A DNA stretch of 42,449 bases from Alicyclobacillus tolerans (GTDB lineage: Bacteria; Bacillota; Bacilli; Alicyclobacillales; Alicyclobacillaceae), in contig NZ_JAJFNK010000044.1 of the NCBI RefSeq assembly GCF_021739485.1, forward strand, positions 1-42,449, in the 5' to 3' direction. Shown in pieces: positions 8,725 to 17,098 of the stretch. Numbering within the stretch: the stretch's first letter is position 1; every line of letters begins with the position of its first letter. Under the pieces are notes generated by a model that had not been told where the DNA came from, did no database searches, and was given only the letters and a program-made list of their open reading frames with translations. The translations under genes were made by a program, and so were the position numbers.

Positions 8725-8915
8725 ACATTCTATCACTTTTTATCCTTACCTTTCGTAACTTCATTGAGAAAGGGAAGCTTTTGTAAGGCTTTCGTAAGAA
8801 ATCCATCTTGCCAACTCATCGATGTCGGGGGGTTGAGAGCAGGAGGTTTCAAAAGTTTATTTAGTAGATGAACGCAGGTTTACTGATAATTGTTGCGGAG
8901 AAAGGGGAAATTGTA

Positions 8916-9236
8916 ATGGCCACTCAAAAGGTCACTGATAAAACATTTGCAGAATTTATTCAACGAGATACACCAGTCCTGGTTGATTTTTGGGCAGCTT
9001 GGTGCGGACCATGCAAGATGATGGCTCCTGTACTCGAAGACCTTTCCCAAGAATACGAGGAAAAGTTAGTCGTTGCAAAACTCGACGTCGATGAAAACCC
9101 CGTTACGGCACAGCAGTTCGGTATTATGAGTATTCCAACATTGATTTTGTTTCAAAATGGAAAGCCATTGAAGCAGATTGTAGGCTTTAGACCTAGAGCG
9201 GACCTTATTGCTCAATTGACTGAAGTTGTTGGTTAA
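8916..9236 (+). CDS. trxA: Thioredoxin
   Basis: A 106-residue thioredoxin with the active site WCGPCK (Cys30 and Cys33), the buried Asp of the VDFWA strand (near residue 24) and the cis-proline in SIPTL. It reduces protein disulfides in the cytoplasm. AAGGGGA lies 7 nt before ATG 8916, which gives a standard-length protein; the upstream in-frame ATG at 8868 would add 16 residues of no recognised kind. It stands alone between HxlR and a decayed SDR gene, so it may be one of several thioredoxins in the genome. Confidence 0.95.
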   Translation: MATQKVTDKTFAEFIQRDTPVLVDFWAAWCGPCKMMAPVLEDLSQEYEEKLVVAKLDVDENPVTAQQFGIMSIPTLILFQNGKPLKQIVGFRPRADLIAQLTEVVG

Positions 9237-9245
9237 AAAGACCAA

Positions 9246-9363
9246 CCTGTTGCATCGGGACGATTCGCCGACGATTGGCATCAAAAAATATTGAGTCGGA
9301 GCAGGCTTTGTGACAGGGCAAAACCTGTTTGTTGATGGCGGAACGACACACTTTGGCATGTGA
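9246..9363 (+). pseudogene. Remnant of an SDR oxidoreductase (C-terminal end)
   Basis: From 9301 the frame reads AGFVTGQNLFVDGGTTHFGM and then stop at 9361-9363, which is the characteristic C-terminus of short-chain dehydrogenases. Just upstream a different frame gives LASKNIESEQ, resembling the FLAS(D/E)EA segment that normally precedes it, so at least one frameshift is present. No Rossmann fold or catalytic Tyr-Lys remains. This is a dead tail from a deletion or recombination event. Confidence 0.65.
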
Positions 9364-9458
9364 TTTTGAATTGAATTTACAATCGACTGCGGTTGCAAAG
9401 GATGTCGAGTTGTAAATCATGAGAGTGGTCTGATCAAGTTCAATTAGGAGGAGTCTGC

Positions 9459-10127
9459 ATGGCAAAAGTTCTCGCGGTCGTATCAAGTGGATATAAGGAC
9501 AGAGACTATCACACTGGGTGGTGGGGCGAGGAACTGTTTGCACCATTAAGACAGCTTGAGGCAGCTGGTCATGTTGTCAATTTGGCATCACCACTCGGCG
9601 GAAAACCAGAAATGGATGAGCGGAGCATCCTTCCGGAATACGATCCGCAGGGTACGTACAAGGCACTGTATGAATCTGGACGTGCAGATGACACCCAAAA
9701 AATTAGCGAGGTAGATCCCACTGATTACGATGCAATTTTGATTGTCGGCGGTCATGGCGCAATGTTTGATTTGGCGAAGAATGACGATCTACACCGCATT
9801 ATCAACAGTGTGTACGACCGCGGGGGCATCATTGCTGCGGAATGTCATGGTCCTTCGGTACTGGTTTATACCACAAGGCCTAACGGCAAGAGTATCGTCG
9901 ACGGGCTGAAAGTTACCGGTTACCCGGACGTTTGGGAACCCCAAGACGTACTCCCGTATCTGCCATACAGTCTTGAACAAGAACTGCGAAAAATTGCAGA
10001 TTACATTCCTGAACTTGATCAAAAGGCTTTCGCGGTTTGGGGAAGTTCGCAAATTGTCACGAGCCGTGATCCGTTTTCATCGGAACTTATGGGTCAGGAA
10101 CTTGTAAAAGGACTGCAGAATCGATAA
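9459..10127 (+). CDS. DJ-1/PfpI family protein (glyoxalase III/Hsp31-like)
   Basis: A 222-residue DJ-1/PfpI protein. The nucleophile elbow is AAECHGP with Cys129 followed by His130, and an acidic residue in TGWWGEE (Glu24 or 25) completes the usual Hsp31-type site; GGHGAMFDL precedes it. Such proteins act as glutathione-independent glyoxalases or protein deglycases/chaperones on methylglyoxal damage. The ATG has AGGAGGAG 6-7 nt upstream. It lies downstream of HxlR and thioredoxin, which suggests a carbonyl/electrophile stress cluster. Confidence 0.88.
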   Translation: MAKVLAVVSSGYKDRDYHTGWWGEELFAPLRQLEAAGHVVNLASPLGGKPEMDERSILPEYDPQGTYKALYESGRADDTQKISEVDPTDYDAILIVGGHGAMFDLAKNDDLHRIINSVYDRGGIIAAECHGPSVLVYTTRPNGKSIVDGLKVTGYPDVWEPQDVLPYLPYSLEQELRKIADYIPELDQKAFAVWGSSQIVTSRDPFSSELMGQELVKGLQNR

Positions 10128-10174
10128 CGGAACGAAGTGGGTGAACAACGGATCGGGTGAACAACGGAGGAAAA

Positions 10175-11080
10175 ATGAGATACTATCTTTTGTTAGTACT
10201 GACTAGCCTTTTGTGGGCCGGGAATTTTGTCACGGGAAAATTTTTAGTTGGGCACACCTCTGCACTGACCATCACAGATTTGCGTTGGGCGATTGCAGAT
10301 GTTTTGTTGTTCCCTGTTGTGTGGATAGCAGATAGAAAATTGTTGCCACCGCTGCGAGCTTTAATTCCCTTAGCGCTGATGGCGTTGACGGGCGTGATTG
10401 CGTTCAACCTCTTTACGTACCTTGCGTTACAGCATACCCCACCAGATAACGTGGGATTGATTTCCGCGTTGAATCCAATAGCGATTGCCATCGCATCGTT
10501 TATTTTTTTACGGGAGCGGTTAAGCCTTCGCCAAATTGCTGGTATGCTTGTCTCCCTTTTTGGAGTCATTGTTGTCGTGACCAAAGGGCGTTTGGCTAGC
10601 TTGGCTCACTTTCAAGTAAATACGGGTGTATGGCTTATGCTCGTTGCTGTGGCCTGCTGGGGACTTTATGCTGTTGCTGGACGTTTTGCCATGAAACACG
10701 TGTCTGCCTACGGAGCGACGCTTTGGGCTGGTGTGATTGGCGTCATCTTCATGCTTCCGTTTGATCTGCCTACACTTTCATTTCACCAGTTGAACGTTCC
10801 GTTTTGGAGTTCAATTTTTTATACCGCCGTTGGTGGAACGGTCGTAGCCATGATTCTGTGGAATATTGGGATTCAGCGAGTAGGTGGTACGAAGTCGGGG
10901 ATATTTCTCAACTTTAACCCGATCTTCACGGCAATTTTGGCATACCTGCTCATGGGGGAAACCATACACATTTCACAGATTGTTGGTACGTTGATCGTGA
11001 TCGCTGGAGTTTCATTATTTGCCATACAGAGACGTCAAAAACAAAAACCCGACAGGGTCTCAGTGAGGCAGCTCGCCTAA
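10175..11080 (+). CDS. EamA/DMT-family permease
   Basis: A 301-residue membrane protein with ten hydrophobic segments arranged as two EamA repeats (about residues 5-135 and 150-285), the layout of drug/metabolite transporters. ATG 10175 follows ACGGAGGAAAA. Typical motifs are LLWAGNFVTGKF at the first helix and the NP pairs in SALNPIAIAIASF and FNPIFTAILAYL in the fourth helix of each half. Substrates in this family range from amino acids to nucleosides and cannot be predicted. It starts 47 nt after the DJ-1 gene and may be co-transcribed with it. Confidence 0.88.
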   Translation: MRYYLLLVLTSLLWAGNFVTGKFLVGHTSALTITDLRWAIADVLLFPVVWIADRKLLPPLRALIPLALMALTGVIAFNLFTYLALQHTPPDNVGLISALNPIAIAIASFIFLRERLSLRQIAGMLVSLFGVIVVVTKGRLASLAHFQVNTGVWLMLVAVACWGLYAVAGRFAMKHVSAYGATLWAGVIGVIFMLPFDLPTLSFHQLNVPFWSSIFYTAVGGTVVAMILWNIGIQRVGGTKSGIFLNFNPIFTAILAYLLMGETIHISQIVGTLIVIAGVSLFAIQRRQKQKPDRVSVRQLA

Positions 11081-11137
11081 AATTCGGTGCTTATAAAGGA
11101 CAACAATGAGCACCCATGTATGAAAGGGGTTATTCAG

Positions 11138-11878
11138 TTGGTTGAAAACAAGGTCGTCGTAATCACTGGCGCCAGCAGTGGTATTGGTCAAGCTACAGCA
11201 CTTCGATTAGCACAAGGTGGGGCGAAAGTCGTGTTGTCCGCACGTAGGGTGGAACGATTGAAAGAAATCGTCCATCAAATTATAGAAGCCGGTGGGTCTG
11301 CGAGTTATATGAGTGCTGATGTAACATCGATGAAGGATGTACAGGCTTTAGCCGACTTTGCAGTGAAGACGTACGGGACAATCGATGTCTGGGTCAACAA
11401 TGCTGGACTGATGCCGCTTTCGTTCCTCAATAAACGCAAAGTGAACGAATGGGATCGAATGATAGATGTAAATATCAAGGGTGTTCTTTATGGGATTGCA
11501 GCCGTGGTACCCATCATGGAACACCAAAAAAACGGGCATATCATCAACGTCTCGTCAGTTGCAGGTCATCGAGTGGGGATGGCAGGGGCCGTATACAGTG
11601 GAACCAAGTTTGCGGTACGGGCAATTACGGAAGGACTCCGCATGGAATTGTCACCAACTTCCAATATCCGTGCGACGATTATCTCACCAGGTATGGTTGA
11701 AACGGAGTTACTCACGACAATTACGGATGAAGATGCTTTGTCTGCTCTGAAGTCCAGGGCAACAGCGCAGCCACTTCAATCAGAGGACATTGCAGAAGCA
11801 ATCTTCTATGCAATTAACCAACCCGAACGAGCATCTGTGAATGAAATAGTGATCCGGCCTACGACGCAGCCATCTTAA
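11138..11878 (+). CDS. SDR-family NAD(P)-dependent oxidoreductase
   Basis: A classical short-chain dehydrogenase of about 246 residues. It shows the TGASSGIG cofactor loop near the N-terminus, NNAG, the catalytic Ser in NVSSVAGH, and YSGTK with the catalytic Tyr and Lys. SARR after the second strand suggests NADP preference. TTG 11138 is chosen because AAAGGGG lies 8 nt upstream and it places the Rossmann strand at the usual position; ATG 11120 is an alternative lacking a clear site. It follows the DMT permease by 57 nt. The substrate is not predictable. Confidence 0.9.
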   Translation: MVENKVVVITGASSGIGQATALRLAQGGAKVVLSARRVERLKEIVHQIIEAGGSASYMSADVTSMKDVQALADFAVKTYGTIDVWVNNAGLMPLSFLNKRKVNEWDRMIDVNIKGVLYGIAAVVPIMEHQKNGHIINVSSVAGHRVGMAGAVYSGTKFAVRAITEGLRMELSPTSNIRATIISPGMVETELLTTITDEDALSALKSRATAQPLQSEDIAEAIFYAINQPERASVNEIVIRPTTQPS

Positions 11879-12004
11879 TACAACCGAGCAACATGTGAGT
11901 GGCTTGTCGTCTGTCGTCATAGAGGAGAAGGCGTGTGTGGAGCAATCCGTGCGGATTCAAGTCCTGTCCTCGACACTAAATGAAAGGCGAAACCTTGTCA
12001 CACG

Positions 12005-12039
12005 TGGGATTTTACGGATTTTCCGTAGAATCCCATTTT
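12005..12039 (+). terminator. Rho-independent terminator
   Basis: A 13-bp stem with one mismatch (12005-12017 and 12023-12035), a 5-nt ATTTT loop and a TTTT tail lie about 130 nt after the SDR gene. The surrounding gap 11879-12182 shows no convincing gene. Confidence 0.7.
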
Positions 12040-12182
12040 GCGATTGTGGACCCAAAAACCGGCCAGATATTAAAACAAAAACGGAACTTGACACGATGAA
12101 CCTCGTCACGTCAACTTCATCAATGAATATGGGTGCTCCTATCGGAAACCTTAAAATGTCGGAGTGAAGGAGGTGAAAACAT

Positions 12183-12731
12183 TTGCCCGATATATTGCAG
12201 GCGGTTAAGAATTTGGTGGGATCGTTCGTCGATGACGAACCCAAACCACCTTTGCACATCGGCGAAGCCATGAGTTGCTGGACATATATCACGGCCATTG
12301 CAGAGTCGTTAACGTACGAACAGATAGGGCTGAATATGACAACTGACCCGGAATTACGCGATGCCTTGCACGAAGCGATGAAGATGTGCGACTCGCAGGT
12401 TCGACGCATTCGAGACTTCATGGAAATCGAAGGCGTTACGTCGCCACCCCTGAGTGAACCCAAACCGAAATCCGATCCGTCCGCTGTCCCCAATGGGGTG
12501 AAATTAACGGATGACGAAATTGCAAACGGAGTCTCAATCAAAGTGGCAGCAGCAATCGTCGCCTGTGCGTCGGCGGCTGCGCAATCGATCCGGAATGACG
12601 TCAATGTAATGTGGCTCGAGCTTCAACAAGAACAGATGACCTACGGAATCAGTTTGAAAAGACTCATGAGAAAGCGAGGTTGGCTGAAAACTCCACCGTT
12701 TTACGTTCCACCCGGTTTACCCATTCAATAA
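12183..12731 (+). CDS. DUF3231 family protein (ferritin-like, spore-former associated)
   Basis: A 182-residue protein matching the DUF3231 pattern of spore formers: PLHIGEAMSCWTYITAIAESL, YEQIGLNMTTDPELRDAL, then KLTDDEIANGVSIKVAAAI and the C-terminal SLKRLMRKRGWLKTPPFYVPPG. The family is built of helical bundles related to spore coat/ferritin-like proteins; its function is not established. The start is TTG 12183, placed 7 nt after AAGGAGGTGA, a near-perfect ribosome binding site. A strong terminator follows. In relatives there are often two tandem DUF3231 domains of about 170 residues each; this is a single-domain version. Confidence 0.88.
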   Translation: MPDILQAVKNLVGSFVDDEPKPPLHIGEAMSCWTYITAIAESLTYEQIGLNMTTDPELRDALHEAMKMCDSQVRRIRDFMEIEGVTSPPLSEPKPKSDPSAVPNGVKLTDDEIANGVSIKVAAAIVACASAAAQSIRNDVNVMWLELQQEQMTYGISLKRLMRKRGWLKTPPFYVPPGLPIQ

Positions 12732-12739
12732 AACACGAT

Positions 12740-12774
12740 TTGAAAAATCGTTCCTTCAAGGAGCGGTTTTTCAA
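12740..12774 (+). terminator. Rho-independent terminator of the DUF3231 gene
   Basis: A 15-bp stem (12740-12754 with 12760-12774, two G-U pairs) with a TTCAA loop starts 9 nt after the stop codon; the descending arm contains TTTTT. Confidence 0.7.
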
Positions 12775-12900
12775 CGCCCTGGCTTTCGCGCTGCGGGACA
12801 CTCATAGTCCTAACCTATACCAGAAGCAGGACAGACCACACCACACTGACCTGAGGGTATATCCGAAGCAATCTAAGTAAAAATATAGGCAAGTGGTCAT

Positions 12901-13273
12901 ATGTGCCACAAAACAAAAGGGATGCACACAGAAGGCTTCGGAGGCAGAACCGGGGCCTTTTGGTGCGTTTCTAACAAGAACGTGAACAATGGGCATAGGC
13001 ATCGTGTGTTGGATATAGCCTGTGGGGTTGGTGACCCAGCATTGACATTGGCGTCGTATAGGTGAATCAGGGTTTGTTTGGGGTGTAGATATTGCTGAAG
13101 CAATGGTGAAGGGGGTACGTTTGTGGGCGAGTCAAATTCGCACCCACAAACGTGTGTATGCATTTCTGTATCGAGGCAGAGGTGAGTTCCTTCATTGGTC
13201 TGACCCGTTCTCAGACATTCACGCGAGCTTTCAGGATTCTAAGTCTTGGACCCGGTCGATTCTCACGTCTTAA
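12901..13273 (+). pseudogene. Frameshifted, truncated SAM-dependent methyltransferase
   Basis: One frame from ATG 12901 contains HRVLDIACGVGDPALTLAS, the SAM-binding motif I of class I methyltransferases, and stops at 13063. The next part continues in another frame from 13061 as GESGFVWGVDIAEAMVKG, motif II with its acidic residue, and stays open to 13271-13273. A single-base shift thus splits the two motifs, and the protein is far shorter than the about 270 residues of relatives, so both a frameshift and a deletion are likely. No ribosome binding site is evident before the ATG. This fills most of the 12732-13319 gap. Confidence 0.72.
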
Positions 13274-13319
13274 TGGCTTATAATTCGACTTAACATAGAA
13301 GTTTGCCGAGGTGACTGTC

Positions 13320-13985
13320 ATGTCAAAGAAGTTAGCTATTATACACACAACCCCTGTCACCATTGATGTGTTGAAAACCCTTGCAAAAGAGATTATGCCG
13401 AACTACGATCTTATGAACTTTCTCGACGATTCTATTCTTCCGCAACTAAAAAACAATGGTGGGAATCTGAAGGATGTTGAAGAACGATGGATTCAGTATG
13501 CTCTCTTTGCGCAACAGTTAGGAGCCGACGGGGTTCTTAGTGCCTGTTCATCTGTCGGAGGATTAGCCGCCAAGGCACAAAGGCACGTCTCTGTTCCAGT
13601 AATGCGAATTGATGACGCGATGGCGGAAGAAGCCATTCGCATGGGCGACCGAATTGGTGTTGCTGCGACCCTTCCGACAACACTCAATCCCACAATGGAA
13701 TTGTTGAAAAACAAGGCAGAGGAGATTGGAAAAGAAATTTCTTTAGAAGCATTGCTTGTGGAAGAGGCTTATGAACGTCTCATGCTCGGAGATAAAGCAG
13801 GGCACGATGCTATATTGATCGAGCGACTCGGTAATTTTGCAAACACCGTGGACGTCGTTGTCCTGGCACAAGCCTCAATGGCACAGGTTCTTTTCTCATT
13901 GTCTGAAGCAGAACGCAAAAAGTTTTTAAGCAGCCCACGCCTGGGTATGCAAAGAGTTCATGATATCTTAGAAGGTGTTTCCTGA
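13320..13985 (+). CDS. Asp/Glu/hydantoin racemase superfamily protein with a single cysteine
   Basis: A 221-residue protein of the aspartate/glutamate racemase fold. The first catalytic cysteine is present in GVLSACSSVGG (Cys76), but the site that carries the second one in true racemases reads VVLAQASMAQV, and Cys76 is the only Cys in the whole protein. Two-base racemization is therefore unlikely; one-Cys members of the superfamily include decarboxylases and isomerases. ATG 13320 follows GAGGTGA at 5 nt. It converges on the four-carbon-sugar kinase operon across a shared terminator, but nothing shows a functional link. Confidence 0.82.
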   Translation: MSKKLAIIHTTPVTIDVLKTLAKEIMPNYDLMNFLDDSILPQLKNNGGNLKDVEERWIQYALFAQQLGADGVLSACSSVGGLAAKAQRHVSVPVMRIDDAMAEEAIRMGDRIGVAATLPTTLNPTMELLKNKAEEIGKEISLEALLVEEAYERLMLGDKAGHDAILIERLGNFANTVDVVVLAQASMAQVLFSLSEAERKKFLSSPRLGMQRVHDILEGVS

Positions 13986-14058
13986 AAATCGAACGTATTA
14001 TTCGAGGATAGAATACTTATGGGAGCATAGAACCCCGGACAGTGAGACGATACAAAAT

Positions 14059-14094
14059 GCCCCCTTCCCATGGATATTCTAGGAGGAAGGGGGC
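14059..14094. terminator. Bidirectional terminator between convergent genes
   Basis: A 10-bp G/C-rich perfect stem GCCCCCTTCC (14059-14068) and GGAAGGGGGC (14085-14094) lies between the racemase-like gene and the kinase gene. The minus-strand side is followed by ATTTTGT, a weak U-tract. Confidence 0.6.
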
Positions 14095-14183
14095 AGCGGC
14101 CTTTGTGTTTGTCAATACGGTGGTTGATAAACCAAGGTGGTTCATGAAACTCTTCCACCATTTGATCTTATCTCACGGACATA

Positions 14184-15572
14184 TTATATCGTTAAAACCT
14201 GAGTGAAGTAGTCCTCTCCGCCAAATTGTCCTCCCTTCAAGGCCAACTCAAGACCATCAATGCGGTCGTCGTCGGAATAGCATCGACACAAGGGTGCACC
14301 TGGAGAAATCGAAGTCATCATTTCCATGGCGTAAATCCCTAACTGACGAGCAGCGTAACTCGATGTATCCCCGCCGGAAATTACGAGGCGTTGAACGCCC
14401 GTTTCCTGAATCACCATTTTTGCGGCTTGACCTAGATAAGTACCGAGAATTTTGCCGGAGTCCGACACCTGAAGACCGCGGTCCACCATGTGCCGCTGAT
14501 TCACCTGGATACTCGGATCGTCAGGGCCAAGTGCGCTGTAAATCACGACGTTTTTGCCGCGGCGTATCATCTCACTGCATTTCTCGACAATACTTCGAAG
14601 TGCAGCCTGGCTGTCTTTACTGCCCAAGACCTCTTGGAGAGAGAGGTGAATGCCTTCAAACCCGTGAGTCAAGGCCCATTCCAACTGTTGCTGAGTGACG
14701 GGAGAACAACTACCCGATACAACGAGCATCTGATTGACCTTCTTCGGAATCATCGGCTGTCGGTCGACAGTTGCATCTTGGTCGGTCGCGGTACCCTCGA
14801 TGGAGGCGACGACGTGCCCGACGCCGGATGAACCAATCACAAAAAATGGGCGACTTGCTTCCTGATAATGGGCAAACACCGTGCCCACTTGCTCAACATG
14901 TTCCTTTGTGAGTGCGTCAAAGACAACCGCCTCTGGGCGATTCGAAAGTTTGCTTTGAATGGTTTCAAACAACTGGGTTCGAGGTTGGGCCAGGTCGAGC
15001 ACGTCGATTAGACCCACGTTGTCGACTCCTTGTTCCTGCAGCACCAACCGGAGGTCCGCCTCGTGCATCGGTGTAATGGGGTGGCGGGACATGGTGGGAT
15101 GTCTGTCCAACCGGTATATCACACCGCGCATGGCGGCGTAATGATTCCCGAATACGGTATATCTTTTCAGGTCCGGTGAGGCAGCAAACACCGGCACCCA
15201 AGGCTGACTATCAAACGTTTCCCTTGAGATGCGCAGCACCTGGCCGATGCTGCCAATGTCCTTAGACGAATCGAACGTGGAACAAACCTTGTAATGGACG
15301 TAATCGCTCCCCAAATCCTTCAGCCTCGCAAATATCGGGGGGAGCTCGAGTTCCATTTGCTGCGGGCTCATGACGCGACTATTGCCGGCAACTCCGACAC
15401 ATTTGATGTACGGGAAGCGAGCCAGAACATCTTTGCTGGGGACATCCAGAAACAATACGGTGGGCAGCCCATTGATGGTCAGGGACTCCATAGCATCTGT
15501 CGACCCGGTAAAGTCATCTCCATAGAAGGAAAGGACAATTTTGTTGCAATTTTTCGAAGCATCCTGTTCCAC
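14184..15572 (-). CDS. Four-carbon acid sugar kinase family protein (DUF1537)
   Basis: About 462 residues with the two DUF1537 domains. The N-terminal domain begins LSFYGDDFTGSTDAMESL, the sugar-acid-binding motif with its paired aspartates, and the C-terminal nucleotide-binding domain contains VISGGDTSSYAARQLGI. Characterised members (OtnK, DtnK) phosphorylate four-carbon acid sugars such as threonate, erythronate or their 2-keto forms with ATP. GTG 15572 is chosen since TTGGAGG stands 8 nt upstream; an upstream start adds a Cys-rich stretch unlike the family. It is the last gene of the operon with aldolase, dehydrogenase and MFS transporter, which supports a sugar-acid catabolic role; the exact substrate is open. 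Confidence 0.88.
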   Translation of the reverse strand: MEQDASKNCNKIVLSFYGDDFTGSTDAMESLTINGLPTVLFLDVPSKDVLARFPYIKCVGVAGNSRVMSPQQMELELPPIFARLKDLGSDYVHYKVCSTFDSSKDIGSIGQVLRISRETFDSQPWVPVFAASPDLKRYTVFGNHYAAMRGVIYRLDRHPTMSRHPITPMHEADLRLVLQEQGVDNVGLIDVLDLAQPRTQLFETIQSKLSNRPEAVVFDALTKEHVEQVGTVFAHYQEASRPFFVIGSSGVGHVVASIEGTATDQDATVDRQPMIPKKVNQMLVVSGSCSPVTQQQLEWALTHGFEGIHLSLQEVLGSKDSQAALRSIVEKCSEMIRRGKNVVIYSALGPDDPSIQVNQRHMVDRGLQVSDSGKILGTYLGQAAKMVIQETGVQRLVISGGDTSSYAARQLGIYAMEMMTSISPGAPLCRCYSDDDRIDGLELALKGGQFGGEDYFTQVLTI

Positions 15573-15620
15573 TTTGCCAGCCTCCAAACATACATCACAC
15601 TTACACGATATATACAAGCT

Positions 15621-16928
15621 TTACGCGGTCAACTTCCGCGAGTAGTTGATGGCAACAGACGATACAGCCATCAACAAGCCGAGAACTGCAAACATGACAA
15701 AGACACCCACGAAACTGCCGCCGCTGTTTTGGACAATCAAACCTACTACAATTGGGACGATAATACCGGCAACGTTGCCGGAAAAGTTCATAGCGCCAGA
15801 AAGCTGACCTACGTGTTGGCGTGCTGCCAGTCGCGTTGGAACGCTCCAATACAAGCCTCCCCAGCGCAGGAAGAAGTTTGCCAAAGTGATCAGCAAAATG
15901 GCAACGGTTGGGTTGGAAACGTGGTTAACCAAAATGATCGCGACAGCAACGCCGAGCCCGGCAAAACCAAGCATCGTTCTCATGACGACATTGACCGAAG
16001 CCCCGGAACGAATCCAACGGTCTGCTATCTGTCCAGCCAACACTTCGCCAATGAAGCCGACCCCAAAAATCACAAAGGTCCAAACACCGGCCATGCTAAA
16101 AGAGACGTGTTGTACCTTAGACAAATAAGACGGCGCCCAAGTCAACAATCCGTACATGACCGCATCGTAACCAAAAAATGCGAGAAGCAGCATCCACGGA
16201 CTCGCGTGCTTAAAGTATTGCAGGGAAGAACTGTAGGCGTTTGTGTCGTCTTCTTCGGCTTCAATTTCTTCAAGGTAAGCGACTTCTTCCTGTGTAATCA
16301 ACGGGTGATCGGCAGGATTGTCACGCATAATAAGCCATGCGATAACGCCAATCAATATGGTTATCAGACCCACTCCGGCGAATGCCAAGCGCCACGTTCC
16401 CAGCCACACAATCAAACCTGTGACTATCAGTCCGCCAAATGCTGTGCCCAGCGGTCCGCCACCGTCAATCAGTGTGCTTCCGCGAGCGCGTTCATTTGTG
16501 CGCATCCACCGTGTCAAAGACAAGTTGGCTCCGTTCTGAACCGGTCCTTCGAAAACACCGAGCAACAGACGCATCCCAATGAGTGACCCGATGCCGCTTG
16601 CCAATCCGGTAAGCGCTTCGACGATACCCCAACCAATTAAACTCGTCGCGACGATTTTGCGAGGTTTTAGTTTATCGACCAGCCAACCGCCTGGAATTTG
16701 CATCAGGGCATACGTCCAACCAAACGAACTGAGGATAATCCCCGTCGTTACTGAGTTGATATGGAGTTCCTTGCTAATCAACGGCATCGCGATCGAAATG
16801 GACGATCTATCCATGTAGTTGATAATCATCATTAAGATGAAAAATCCAAATATCCACCATCGTAACCCTGGGATACCCTTGCGTTTGGGCAGGTTTTCTT
16901 CTGGCATCTGTGCATATTGGTGCGACAT
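15621..16928 (-). CDS. MFS transporter, anion:cation symporter (sugar acid) type
   Basis: A 435-residue major facilitator with twelve hydrophobic segments. NYMDRSSISIAMPLI in helix 1 and FGWTYALMQIPGGWLVDKLKPRK (helix 2 and the loop 2-3 motif) are typical of the ACS subfamily that imports organic anions such as glucarate, galactonate or tartrate by proton symport. Two starts are possible, 16928 and 16952; the first is nearer an AAGGCGGG site, although spacing is long. It ends 48 nt before the kinase gene. It likely imports the acid sugar metabolised by its neighbours. Confidence 0.88.
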   Translation of the reverse strand: MSHQYAQMPEENLPKRKGIPGLRWWIFGFFILMMIINYMDRSSISIAMPLISKELHINSVTTGIILSSFGWTYALMQIPGGWLVDKLKPRKIVATSLIGWGIVEALTGLASGIGSLIGMRLLLGVFEGPVQNGANLSLTRWMRTNERARGSTLIDGGGPLGTAFGGLIVTGLIVWLGTWRLAFAGVGLITILIGVIAWLIMRDNPADHPLITQEEVAYLEEIEAEEDDTNAYSSSLQYFKHASPWMLLLAFFGYDAVMYGLLTWAPSYLSKVQHVSFSMAGVWTFVIFGVGFIGEVLAGQIADRWIRSGASVNVVMRTMLGFAGLGVAVAIILVNHVSNPTVAILLITLANFFLRWGGLYWSVPTRLAARQHVGQLSGAMNFSGNVAGIIVPIVVGLIVQNSGGSFVGVFVMFAVLGLLMAVSSVAINYSRKLTA

Positions 16929-16972
16929 ATTGGTGTATTCCCGCCTTTTCATGATGTATTTTCCATAGTGAT

Positions 16973-16988
16973 TTTTAAGCGCTTACAA
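16973..16988 (-). promoter_or_regulatory. Possible cre (CcpA) site before the MFS gene
   Basis: On the minus strand TTGTAAGCGCTTAAAA matches the Bacillales catabolite-response element at all but one position and is centred on AAGCGCTT. It lies about 45 nt before the MFS start within the 170-nt gap after the dehydrogenase gene. Carbon-source repression of the transporter and kinase genes is therefore plausible. Confidence 0.5.
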
Positions 16989-17098
16989 AAAATGTCAGAA
17001 TGCGAATTCGATTTCGCCAATTCGCGGCTCAATGCACGGGAAGCAAAGGCCGTACTCTTGAGGGTTCATACCTATGAAGCACGGTCAACTTTTCGTTG

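Noticed and set aside
11895..12167. A 90-codon frame after the SDR gene
   Set aside because: It runs through the terminator hairpin at 12005-12039 and has no ribosome binding site or recognisable motif.
11957..12604. A 215-codon minus-strand frame
   Set aside because: It is antisense to the DUF3231 gene, which has a near-perfect ribosome binding site and clear family motifs.
15294..16586. A 430-codon open frame on the plus strand
   Set aside because: It lies antisense to the kinase and MFS genes, is Gln/His/Cys-rich with no domain, and arises from codon bias of the real genes.
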